Shown: piece by piece, positions 7,373-14,846 of the stretch
Numbering within the stretch: the stretch's first letter is position 1
How the letters are laid out: every line of letters begins with the position of its first letter
NCBI GenBank assembly: GCA_020073165.1
Contig: JAIQFP010000016.1
Span: 32,497-96,496 of the forward strand
Direction of reading: 5' to 3'
Origin: Terriglobia bacterium
Lineage (GTDB): Bacteria; Acidobacteriota; Terriglobia; Terriglobales; Acidobacteriaceae
Length of the DNA stretch: 64,000 nucleotides
The notes under the pieces: generated by a model
What the model was told of the DNA's origin: nothing
Seen by the model: only the letters and a program-made list of their open reading frames with translations
The model's database searches: none
Translations under genes and position numbers: made by a program

Positions 7373-8263
7373 ATGCTCGGAAGAGCGAACCCTAGAGGAA
7401 TCTCCCTGCACATCGGGCTAAACCAGGTTGACCCCACTCATTATGCTGGCTGGAAAGGGGAACTGGTAGCCTGCGAAAACGATGCCCGCGACATAGAGGC
7501 AATTGCCATGGCCCAGGGCTTCGCAACCAAGTCACTGCTCACCAAAGCTGCCACCTCCACCGCCGTGCTGGATGTGATCGACAAGGCGACGAGAGAACTG
7601 GCGGAAGACGACTTTTTCCTGCTGACGTATTCCGGCCACGGCGGGCAAATCAATGATGTTGACGATGAAGAGCCTGACGGCTTGGATGAAACCTGGGTGT
7701 TGTATGACCGCCAGCTTGTCGACGATGAGCTGTACGCCATATGGTCCCATTTCCGGCCAGGCGTGCGTATCTTTGTCTTGTCTGATAGCTGCCACAGCGG
7801 CACCATGACAAAAGCTATGTTCCTCAACCCCACACTGTATGTCCCGCATCTGGAGTCGCGCGTGCGCGCCAGTGCGGCCGCCAACCTGAGACCGAAGTTT
7901 CTGCCCCCGGAGGTACAGGCCAGGATCTATAAGGAGCGGGCAGTACTGTACGACGACATTCGGAAGAAGACTCCCCGTAGGGAGAAGGTCAACGTAGAGT
8001 GCAGTGTCATTTTGATCTCTGCCTGCCAGGACAACCAGGTGGCCATGGATGGAAACAAGAACGGACTGTTCACCGAGAACTTGCTGAGAGCCTGGAACAG
8101 GGGCAATTTCACTGGTGGCTACCATCACTTCCGCAACGAACTCGCTGGGCTCATGCCGCCGACCCAGAGCCCGAAGTACACCATGGTGGGCCATCGCGAG
8201 CGCGCTTTCGAGCGCCAGAGGCCCTTCACCATCACGGTGCCGCGCGTTGCCGTGGCAGCCTGA
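7373..8263 (+). CDS. caspase-like (peptidase C14) cysteine protease
   Basis: 296 residues from ATG 7373, which follows AAAGGAGGA; an upstream in-frame start at 7322 has no such site. The caspase fold is shown by the N-terminal strand ISLHIGLN, the catalytic His89 in YSGHGGQ and the catalytic Cys140 in SDSCHSGTM, followed by an acidic segment and a C-terminal ISACQDNQVA strand. It belongs with prokaryotic caspase homologues (metacaspase/orthocaspase type), which usually cut after basic residues. There is no fused repeat, NTPase or toxin domain and no signal peptide, so it would act in the cytoplasm. It is a one-gene unit with its own terminator, so its partner or trigger is not given by context. 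Confidence 0.9.
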   Translation: MLGRANPRGISLHIGLNQVDPTHYAGWKGELVACENDARDIEAIAMAQGFATKSLLTKAATSTAVLDVIDKATRELAEDDFFLLTYSGHGGQINDVDDEEPDGLDETWVLYDRQLVDDELYAIWSHFRPGVRIFVLSDSCHSGTMTKAMFLNPTLYVPHLESRVRASAAANLRPKFLPPEVQARIYKERAVLYDDIRKKTPRREKVNVECSVILISACQDNQVAMDGNKNGLFTENLLRAWNRGNFTGGYHHFRNELAGLMPPTQSPKYTMVGHRERAFERQRPFTITVPRVAVAA

Positions 8264-8289
8264 CCCTTACCCAACAATCGCATGTCTGC

Positions 8290-8313
8290 AAGGGGCGCCC
8301 CGTGGCGCCCCTT
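8290..8313 (+). terminator. strong hairpin terminator after the caspase-like gene
   Basis: Perfect 10-bp stem AAGGGGCGCC/GGCGCCCCTT with a CCGT loop, then CGTTGTTTA. It lies 26 bases after the stop codon. The rest of the 308-base gap up to 8572 shows no coding region and no RNA gene that I can support. Confidence 0.65.
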
Positions 8314-8571
8314 CGTTGTTTATGGCGATGCTGAGAGGATTTCTCTCACGCCAGTTGAAACCACAATTGTCCCCCAGACACGTGCCTGGGTGACGCAGGT
8401 CACGGCACAGGCCAGGAGCCACGGGGAGAATTAGATTGTCTAAGTGTGCGATCCGCCAAACTTGGGTAATCCTGCCTGCCAGGCTGCCCTTGAAGACGCA
8501 CCATGCGAGGAAGCGGCGGATGTCCGCTCCTTCCTTTTGCATCACTTCCAGATGTGCGGTGGGAGGCGACC

Positions 8572-9303
8572 ATGAAAATACTGGCATTCAACAGCAGCCC
8601 CAGGATGGACAAAGGGAACACCGCCTTGATCCTTACTCCTTTTCTTGAAGGAGCGCGAGAAGCCGGCGGCGAGGTCGAGGTCTTTTGCACCAAGACGCTG
8701 AACATCAACCCTTGCCAGGGAGAGTTCAATTGCTGGCTGAAAACTCCGGGCAGGTGCTTTCAGGAAGATGACATGCAGATGCTTCATCCCAAGCTGCGGG
8801 AGGCCGACGTATGGGTGTTTGCCAGCCCACTTTATGTGTGGGGTGTGTCTGGACCGATGAAAAACCTGGTGGACCGGATTATTCCGCTGATTGAGCCCGC
8901 GATCGAACTGCGCTACGGGCACTGTACTCACCCCATTCGCACAGACGTCAAGACCCGAAGCATTGTGCTCGTGTCCAGTTGCGGATTCTGGGAAATGGAC
9001 AACTTTCACCCCCTGCTGGTGCAGATGGAAATGCTGTGCAAGGTCATTGGCTTCCACTTTGCGGGTGCGCTGTTGCGCCCCCACGCGCACGTGTTGGCTC
9101 CCATGCTGCAGGCAGGGATGCCGGTCGGAGATGTATTGCAAGCGGCACAGCAAGCCGGTCGTCAACTGGTGGAGAACGGCACCGTGTCCGCCGAAACCCT
9201 CAATATGATCAGTCGCGACCTGATGTCCCGGGAAGTATTCCTCCAGGTCGCGAATGCTCAATTCGAGGAAGCCATGGAAGCGTTGGAGGCAGTCGCCGCG
9301 TGA
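8572..9303 (+). CDS. flavodoxin-fold NAD(P)H-dependent oxidoreductase (iron-sulfur flavoprotein-like)
   Basis: 243 residues; GGGAGG precedes ATG 8572. The opening MKILAFNSSPRMDKGNT is the FMN-phosphate loop of the NADPH-dependent FMN reductase family, and ASPLYVWGVSGPMKNLVDR is the usual second flavin-contact segment. Three Cys at about 45, 52 and 60 (PCQGEFNCWLKTPGRCF) are in the region that holds the cluster Cys of iron-sulfur flavoproteins, but the canonical spacing is not fully kept, so a cluster is uncertain. It would be a cytoplasmic flavin redox enzyme of unknown substrate. No operon partner. Confidence 0.85.
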   Translation: MKILAFNSSPRMDKGNTALILTPFLEGAREAGGEVEVFCTKTLNINPCQGEFNCWLKTPGRCFQEDDMQMLHPKLREADVWVFASPLYVWGVSGPMKNLVDRIIPLIEPAIELRYGHCTHPIRTDVKTRSIVLVSSCGFWEMDNFHPLLVQMEMLCKVIGFHFAGALLRPHAHVLAPMLQAGMPVGDVLQAAQQAGRQLVENGTVSAETLNMISRDLMSREVFLQVANAQFEEAMEALEAVAA

Positions 9304-9525
9304 CCCTAACGGGGCTTCCTATTTTGGAACTTGAACGGCGAGGACTTCTCCCCGGCGTATTGAGTCCCCGGCAGTGCAGGCTGACAATGAAATCAGGTTC
9401 TGGTGGCCAACCCGACTCTCTACCTGAGATACCGATTTGGCCTGATTTGTTCAACCTATAGCCCGGACCCGGTTCTCCCCCGGGGGACGACCCCGGTCTC
9501 CCTGGTCCACAAGGAGGTAAAGGCC

Positions 9526-9867
9526 ATGCTGGGTATGAGCTTGCTTTCTTTCTTGGTTCTTACGCTCATCAGCGCAGTCGTAGCAGTTGTTTATCACAAT
9601 GTACTGCGGTATCGCTTTCTGGAGGGCAACGACGCTCTCGTCGGAAAGCTGATCGTAGGTTGGTTTGGTGCCTGGCTCGGTTCGCCGATACTCGGATATT
9701 GGCTCTGGAAAGTTGACAACGTGTACGTGGTGCCCGCGATTCTGGGTGCCATTGTCGCCATCCACCTCAATGTCCTGGCGTGGAAGGCGTTGGCGAAGCT
9801 CGCCATGATACGGATCACGACGGTGAAAGAAGAAGTTCGGCCGATGAAGACTCCGATCGCCGCCTGA
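9526..9867 (+). CDS. small membrane protein, transglycosylase-associated-like
   Basis: 113 residues from ATG 9526, which sits after AAGGAGGTAAAGG; an upstream frame to 9403 is ignored. Three hydrophobic segments: residues 5-25, about 44-64 (LIVGWFGAWLGSPILGYW) and about 70-90. The Gly-rich middle segment resembles the GlsB/YeaQ transglycosylase-associated membrane protein family, though the match is short. It begins a group of four to five closely packed stress-type genes that continues to 11917. Confidence 0.65.
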   Translation: MLGMSLLSFLVLTLISAVVAVVYHNVLRYRFLEGNDALVGKLIVGWFGAWLGSPILGYWLWKVDNVYVVPAILGAIVAIHLNVLAWKALAKLAMIRITTVKEEVRPMKTPIAA

Positions 9868-9947
9868 TTCGGCTTATCGATGGACGCAAGCGGGCACGGG
9901 TGCAGGCGGACAACTGGTCACTGACAGAGTGGCCGAAGGGGGCTTGT

Positions 9948-10322
9948 ATGCCGGAGCAAAGGGTGTTGTGTGTCTCGTTCGACATGACAGTTTCAGACAG
10001 CCGACGCGCTGCCCTCACAGAGGCGGGATATACCGTGAGGGCCACGAACCGGATCAAGGAAGGCCTGGATTGGCTTTCCCGCGAGAAGTTTGATCTGGTG
10101 ATTATCGGGCACAGATTTTCGACGGAAGACAAATACGTGCTGGCGGTCGAGGCCAGGGAGAAGTCGAAGACTCCGGTCTTGCTGGTATGTGGCGCTTCTG
10201 CGGATTCCGAGATCCCTGCGACTGGCCGCGTATACGCGTTGGAAGGTACTACCGGCCTGCTGACTGCGGCGGCGAGACTGTTGTCGGCTGAAGTGGCAGG
10301 CGCCCCAGGAGTGGCCGCCTAG
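9948..10322 (+). CDS. degenerate response-regulator receiver domain protein
   Basis: 124 residues from ATG 9948, a stand-alone CheY-like fold. Strand 1 is QRVLCVSFD, helix 1 runs SRRAALTEAGY, strand 3 is FDLVIIGHRF and strand 4 TPVLLVCG. In a working receiver the end of strand 3 holds the phosphorylated Asp; here that place is Gly-His, and the acidic pair after strand 1 is reduced to one Asp, so normal phosphorylation is not expected. It may act as a pseudo-receiver that binds a partner. Neighbours give no kinase. Confidence 0.65.
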   Translation: MPEQRVLCVSFDMTVSDSRRAALTEAGYTVRATNRIKEGLDWLSREKFDLVIIGHRFSTEDKYVLAVEAREKSKTPVLLVCGASADSEIPATGRVYALEGTTGLLTAAARLLSAEVAGAPGVAA

Positions 10323-10410
10323 GAGGGTTGGCACCCGTCCATTCAAGACGACACCACAAGCAAACGACTGTCACGACAGTGGGAGCGGTGTCGGGAGTTG
10401 GGGGTGTGCG

Positions 10411-11103
10411 ATGCTCTTTCGAGAAGAAGATGAGGACGAGGAAACGCTGCCCTTCGAAGATCGAGCCGAGGCGGGTCGCATACTGGCGACCAAACTGTCG
10501 GCATATTCTGGTCGCGACGACGTGCTGGTGCTGGGACTCCCGCGCGGCGGCGTGCCTGTGGCATTCGAGGTGGCACAGTCGCTAAGGGCGCCCCTGGATG
10601 TTTTTGTGGTGCGAAAGCTGGGTACCCCGTGGAACCGGGAACTGGGCATGGGCGCCATTGCTCCGGGTGGGGTGCAGATACTCGACCTCTCGATCGTAAG
10701 AGAACTGTGCGTGACTGACGAGGCGATTCGTGAGGTAGCGGCCGAAGAGTTGCAGGAACTGGAACGCCGCGAGCGGCTGTATCGGAGTGGGCGACCGCCG
10801 CTCTCGGTGGCCGGGAAGACTGTAATTCTGGTGGATGACGGCATTGCGACCGGCTCCAGCATCCTGGCTGCGATTGCGGCGCTTCGCCGGCAACAAGCAG
10901 CGCGAATCGTCGTGGCCATTCCTGTGGCTCCAGCCACCGCCTGCAGCGCCATCCGCATGGAAGCGGATGAAATCGTCAGCGTGGCTGAGCCGGCGATGTT
11001 CTTTGCGGTTTCGCAATGGTATGTGGACTTCGGCCAGACCACGGACGACGATGTGTGCGCTTTGCTATGGGAAGCCAACCGCTCCATGCCACGCGCCGCC
11101 TGA
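10411..11103 (+). CDS. phosphoribosyltransferase family protein
   Basis: 230 residues. The PRPP-binding loop VILVDDGIATGSS (about residues 138-150) is clear, as is the PPi loop VLGLPRGGVPVAF near residue 40. This type-I PRTase group is often found as a stand-alone or hydrolase-fused protein in stress islands and is not a known salvage enzyme. The base or acceptor it uses is unknown. It is in a same-strand run with the pseudo-receiver upstream (88 bases) and two small genes downstream. Confidence 0.85.
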   Translation: MLFREEDEDEETLPFEDRAEAGRILATKLSAYSGRDDVLVLGLPRGGVPVAFEVAQSLRAPLDVFVVRKLGTPWNRELGMGAIAPGGVQILDLSIVRELCVTDEAIREVAAEELQELERRERLYRSGRPPLSVAGKTVILVDDGIATGSSILAAIAALRRQQAARIVVAIPVAPATACSAIRMEADEIVSVAEPAMFFAVSQWYVDFGQTTDDDVCALLWEANRSMPRAA

Positions 11104-11133
11104 GCTGGCGCGGGAAACCGCGGGGAGGAGAAA

Positions 11134-11358
11134 ATGCAGAGACACTTTTCAAACAGGGGCGAGGCCCTCGCTGAGATGGCGGCCGCCAAGATGATGGCTG
11201 GCCGAAAGTCCCCGACAAAATCCGGGTTGACGGGCCAGCGCATGATGCCTGGGCAATGGCGCGCGCCGGTCGTCGAAGTGATTCGTCCGGGCCGGCCGGT
11301 GACCAAGAAGGAATCCAAAGCGAAAGTCAAATCAGTTCTCGAGCCGCCGGAGCTTTAG
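11134..11358 (+). CDS. hypothetical basic 74-residue protein
   Basis: ATG 11134 follows GGGGAGGAG, a near-ideal site, which is the main reason to accept it. The product is rich in Lys, Arg and Pro (RPGRPVTKKESKAKVKS) and has no hydrophobic span. It is 30 bases after the phosphoribosyltransferase gene and 4 bases before the next gene. No family recognised. Confidence 0.55.
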   Translation: MQRHFSNRGEALAEMAAAKMMAGRKSPTKSGLTGQRMMPGQWRAPVVEVIRPGRPVTKKESKAKVKSVLEPPEL

Positions 11359-11362
11359 CCTG

Positions 11363-11917
11363 ATGGGTCGGCAGGAACGCCGGACGGAAGTGAATGCGGT
11401 GTCACCGATGAAGCAGACACCTGTTGCTGACGAGCTAGGGATCGGCCTGGCGTCGAGAGGGGAAGAGGAACTGTTCAAGTGGTTCCTGGTCTGTTTGCTG
11501 TTCGGCAAGCCCATTCAACGTGAGATTGCCGAGCGCGCCTACTTGGAGCTCATCCATGCCCGGCTTGTGAGTCCTGATGCGATTCTCCGTGCCGGATGGG
11601 ACAAACTGGTGCGCCTGCTCGATCAAGCACACTACGTGCGGTACGATTTCTCCACCGCGACGAAGCTGCTTGAGGTTTCAGAAGAGCTAAAGCAGCGCTA
11701 CGGCTCGCTCACCAACCTGGTTGCCCAGGCAAGAACACCGGGTGAACTTTCTGCCCGGGTGCAGGCGTTCAAGCATGTCGGCCCCGTCACCGCCCGCATC
11801 TTCTTGCAGGGAGTACGGCCCATTTGGTACGGCTCACGCATGCGCGGCAAGCCAATCGGCAAGAAGGAGCCGAGAAGTGTTGATCTTGCTCCGGCTCAGT
11901 GTGCCGCTCGTCACTGA
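11363..11917 (+). CDS. helix-hairpin-helix DNA-glycosylase-like protein
   Basis: 184 residues. The segment AFKHVGPVTARIFLQGVRP (about 136-154) is a helix-hairpin-helix motif as found in the endonuclease III/HhH-GPD repair fold, and the N-terminal helices (ELFKWFLVCLLFGKPI) resemble the start of that fold. The catalytic Lys/Asp of a true HhH-GPD glycosylase and a FeS loop are not evident, and the protein is short, so enzymatic activity is doubtful; DNA binding is more likely. The C-terminal 30 residues look unordered. It closes the small-gene group, 49 bases before the radical SAM gene. Confidence 0.6.
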   Translation: MGRQERRTEVNAVSPMKQTPVADELGIGLASRGEEELFKWFLVCLLFGKPIQREIAERAYLELIHARLVSPDAILRAGWDKLVRLLDQAHYVRYDFSTATKLLEVSEELKQRYGSLTNLVAQARTPGELSARVQAFKHVGPVTARIFLQGVRPIWYGSRMRGKPIGKKEPRSVDLAPAQCAARH

Positions 11918-11966
11918 AACCAGCTTCGAAGAGTGATACAAGGACAGTGAGTGCGGAGGTGGACTC

Positions 11967-13241
11967 ATGTTGTATCCAGCGGGTCCCAGCGGCAGCGAGA
12001 TAAGCGCACTCCAGCGCCCGTTTGACCAAGAGTGTGGTCTCATCGATGCTTTACCCGGGTCGGGGCTCACTTCCCGCTTGTCACAAATCACTGCCGCACC
12101 CGCGGACCGCAGGACTTTTCTGAAGGCGGTTACCTTCCCTTGTCTGGCGGCTTGCGCCGCAGCGTGGCTTCACAACAGTTTTGTCCTTCCTCTGGAGGCT
12201 GCCGCCGCCGCAGACGACGACTCCCGCTTTCGAGTCGAGGCCAGATTCTACGAAAAACTACCTGGTAAGAATGTCCGCTGCAAACTCTGTCCACGCGGGT
12301 GCGTGGTCGGCGACCGCGACCGCGGACACTGCCGCGTCCGCGAAAACCGGGGTGGAACCTACTACTCCCTGGTGCATTCGCGAGTCTGTGCCGCGCACAT
12401 AGACCCGATCGAGAAGAAGCCCTTTTTTCACTTCCATCCCGGTGTTCTTGCATTCTCGATCGCCACGGCAGGATGCAACGTGAATTGCAAGTTCTGCCAG
12501 AACTGGGAGATTTCGCAGGCCCGGCCGGAAGAATTGCCGGCCACTTATTTGCCTCCCGCAGCCGTGGCTGCTTCGGCCAGGCAGAACCAATGCCCGGCGG
12601 TGGCTTTCACCTACAGCGAACCAACGGTATTTAACGAGTTCGTTACCGACGCGGCGGACGCTGCACGCGCGCAGGGGCTGAAGAGCGTGGTGGTGTCGAA
12701 TGGCTTCATCCAGCAGGAACCGCTCAAGAAGCTGTGCCAGCACGTGGACGCGATCAAGGTCGATCTCAAGTCCTTCTCGCCGAGCTATTACCGGGACGTG
12801 GTAAACGGCGAGCTCCAACCAGTGCTGGATACGCTGGTCACGATTCACAAGCAGGGCAGGTGGAACGAAATCGTCTACCTGGTGGTGCCAACCCTCAACG
12901 ACGGGGACAAGGAATTTCGCGATCTCGCCCGCTGGATCAAGTCCAATCTGGGGTCCGAAGTTCCCATCCACTTCACGCGCTTCCATCCTTTGTACCTGCT
13001 GAAGAACCTTCCTCCAACTCCCGTGGAGACGCTGGAGCGAGCGAAGGCCATTGCCGATGCTGAGGGCCTGCAATATGTTTATGTGGGCAACGTGCCGGGG
13101 CATCCGGCTGAGAACACCTACTGCCCCAAGTGCCATCGGCTTATCATTGAGCGCGCAGGCTTCACCGTAGCGCAGATGCACATGCGCAAGGGGAAGTGTG
13201 AGTATTGCGAGCACGTCATCCCCGGTGTGTGGGGAGCGTGA
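11967..13241 (+). CDS. AmmeMemoRadiSam system radical SAM enzyme with Tat signal
   Basis: 424 residues; GGAGGT lies before ATG 11967. Residues 47-53 read DRRTFLK, a twin-arginine motif, followed by a hydrophobic stretch (AVTFPCLAACAAAWL) and an AAAAA cleavage-like region near 80. Then come Cys105, Cys108, Cys112 and Cys122 (CKLCPRGC...GHC), the radical SAM motif CNVNCKFC (Cys170, Cys174, Cys177), and a C-terminal CPKC...CEYC zinc-ribbon-like pair. This is the RadiSam component of the AmmeMemoRadiSam trio, whose reaction is unknown. The n-region before RR is unusually long (46 residues); a shorter TTG start is possible. The gene for its MEMO-AMMECR1 partner begins 27 bases downstream, so they form an operon. 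Confidence 0.9.
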   Translation: MLYPAGPSGSEISALQRPFDQECGLIDALPGSGLTSRLSQITAAPADRRTFLKAVTFPCLAACAAAWLHNSFVLPLEAAAAADDDSRFRVEARFYEKLPGKNVRCKLCPRGCVVGDRDRGHCRVRENRGGTYYSLVHSRVCAAHIDPIEKKPFFHFHPGVLAFSIATAGCNVNCKFCQNWEISQARPEELPATYLPPAAVAASARQNQCPAVAFTYSEPTVFNEFVTDAADAARAQGLKSVVVSNGFIQQEPLKKLCQHVDAIKVDLKSFSPSYYRDVVNGELQPVLDTLVTIHKQGRWNEIVYLVVPTLNDGDKEFRDLARWIKSNLGSEVPIHFTRFHPLYLLKNLPPTPVETLERAKAIADAEGLQYVYVGNVPGHPAENTYCPKCHRLIIERAGFTVAQMHMRKGKCEYCEHVIPGVWGA

Positions 13242-13268
13242 GTGACGAGAAAAGGATAGAGTGTCTGT

Positions 13269-14846
13269 ATGCGGATTCGGCTGATTTCCGCTCTTATTGT
13301 CTTGCTGGCGATGTCGGCGACTTCGCAACGCCTGGCCGCTGCATCCGCAGACGAGATCCGACAACCCGCCGTAGCCGGGTCCTTCTATCCTCAGGATCCG
13401 AAGGAACTAGCGGCTGCAGTGGATGGGATGATCGCTCGTGCGGCTGTCCCGGCGACCCAGGATCACATCGTTGCCCTGATTGCCCCGCATGCCGGGTACC
13501 CCTACTCGGGCGCGGTCGCGGCGCATAGTTACGCGTTACTCAAGGGACTGAAGATCCATCGAGTGGTGGTGATTGCTCCCTCTCACTTTGAGGAATTTCC
13601 CTTTGCCTCGGTCTATGACGGAGACGCGTATGCGACTCCTCTGGGCAAAGTACCGGTGGACAAAGTGTTTGCCCGCAAACTCGCCAGCATGAGTCCGCTG
13701 ATCAAGCTCTCCAGCCGTGGACACGCACCTTCCGAAGGCCAGGCGGAACACTCCCTCGAAGTGGAACTTCCGTTCTTGCAGCGGACCCTGTCGGATTTTG
13801 AAGTCGTGCCCATAGTGATGGGCGAACAGACTTATGAAGCCAGCCGCGCTCTTGGCGTCGCGCTCGCCACGTTGATTCAGGGATCGGATACCCTGATCGT
13901 GGCCAGTTCCGATCTCTCCCACTATCACCCCTACGACGAAGCCTCTACGCTCGACCACAAGACCCTGAACGCCATCAGTGAGTGGGATTATCTGACTCTT
14001 TCTCGCAATTTCCAGATGCGCATCTGGGAAGCCTGCGGCGGAGCGCCGATCGTGGCGGCGATGATCGCAGCTGAGCGCCTGGGAGCTACGCGCGCCAACG
14101 TGCTCAAGTATGCGAACACCGGGGACGTAACTGGTGACCGCAGCCGTGTGGTGGGTTACGGCGCGGTGGCGCTGCTGCAAACCGCCAACCAGAGTGCCGT
14201 CGAGCAGCCGCGCTTCTCTCTGAGCCGGGCGGAGAAGCAACGCTTGCTGGACATCGCCCGGAGAGCCGTAGAGACAGCGGTCAAGGAAAACAAGGCGATT
14301 GAACTTCCAGCCGATTTGTCCGAGCCCCTGAAGCAAGACCGGGGAGCCTTTGTGACCATCCGCAAGAACGGAGAACTCCGCGGTTGCGTCGGCTACACCG
14401 GTTCGATCAAACCCCTGGCGCTGACCGTGCGGGATGTGGCTATCCTGGCCGCTCTGCGGGATACGCGGTTCCCGCCGGTTACGGCCGGGGAACTGCCGCA
14501 GCTGAAATACGAGGTCTCGGTGCTCTCGCCGCTTCGCCGCATCCTTGATACCAAGCAGATACACGTCGGAGAGCACGGACTGCTCATGAAGAATGGCCCC
14601 AACGAGGGGATCCTTCTTCCCCAGGTCGCAAGTGACGAAGGGTGGGATCGAAAAACATTTCTGGAGCAAACCGCCGTGAAGGCCGGCCTTCCCGCGAATG
14701 CCTGGAGAGACAAGGACACCGACATCTTCTTCTTTACTGCGCTGGTCTTCGGCGAACCCGCAGCGCCAGCCGTCACTCCTGAGGAGCCGCTCCCTCAAAA
14801 GCCACCCAGGCCAGGAGACCGGGTGCCAGGTTTACCGCCCCGATGA
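13269..14846 (+). CDS. MEMO-AMMECR1 fusion protein of the AmmeMemoRadiSam system, exported
   Basis: 525 residues. A Sec-type signal peptide (MRIRLISALIVLLAMSATSQ...AAA) is followed by a MEMO domain (about 30-305) and an AMMECR1 domain (about 315-495). The MEMO part keeps the metal-site residues of the human protein family: His74 in APHAGY, His106 in APSHFE, His218 in SDLSHYH and Cys256 in ACGGAP. The AMMECR1 part keeps its hallmark LRGCVGY (370-376). Both families lack a settled bacterial function. Fusion puts the two non-radical components in one chain beside the radical SAM gene. The Pro-rich tail overlaps by 74 bases, tail to tail, with the next gene on the other strand. Confidence 0.9.
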   Translation: MRIRLISALIVLLAMSATSQRLAAASADEIRQPAVAGSFYPQDPKELAAAVDGMIARAAVPATQDHIVALIAPHAGYPYSGAVAAHSYALLKGLKIHRVVVIAPSHFEEFPFASVYDGDAYATPLGKVPVDKVFARKLASMSPLIKLSSRGHAPSEGQAEHSLEVELPFLQRTLSDFEVVPIVMGEQTYEASRALGVALATLIQGSDTLIVASSDLSHYHPYDEASTLDHKTLNAISEWDYLTLSRNFQMRIWEACGGAPIVAAMIAAERLGATRANVLKYANTGDVTGDRSRVVGYGAVALLQTANQSAVEQPRFSLSRAEKQRLLDIARRAVETAVKENKAIELPADLSEPLKQDRGAFVTIRKNGELRGCVGYTGSIKPLALTVRDVAILAALRDTRFPPVTAGELPQLKYEVSVLSPLRRILDTKQIHVGEHGLLMKNGPNEGILLPQVASDEGWDRKTFLEQTAVKAGLPANAWRDKDTDIFFFTALVFGEPAAPAVTPEEPLPQKPPRPGDRVPGLPPR

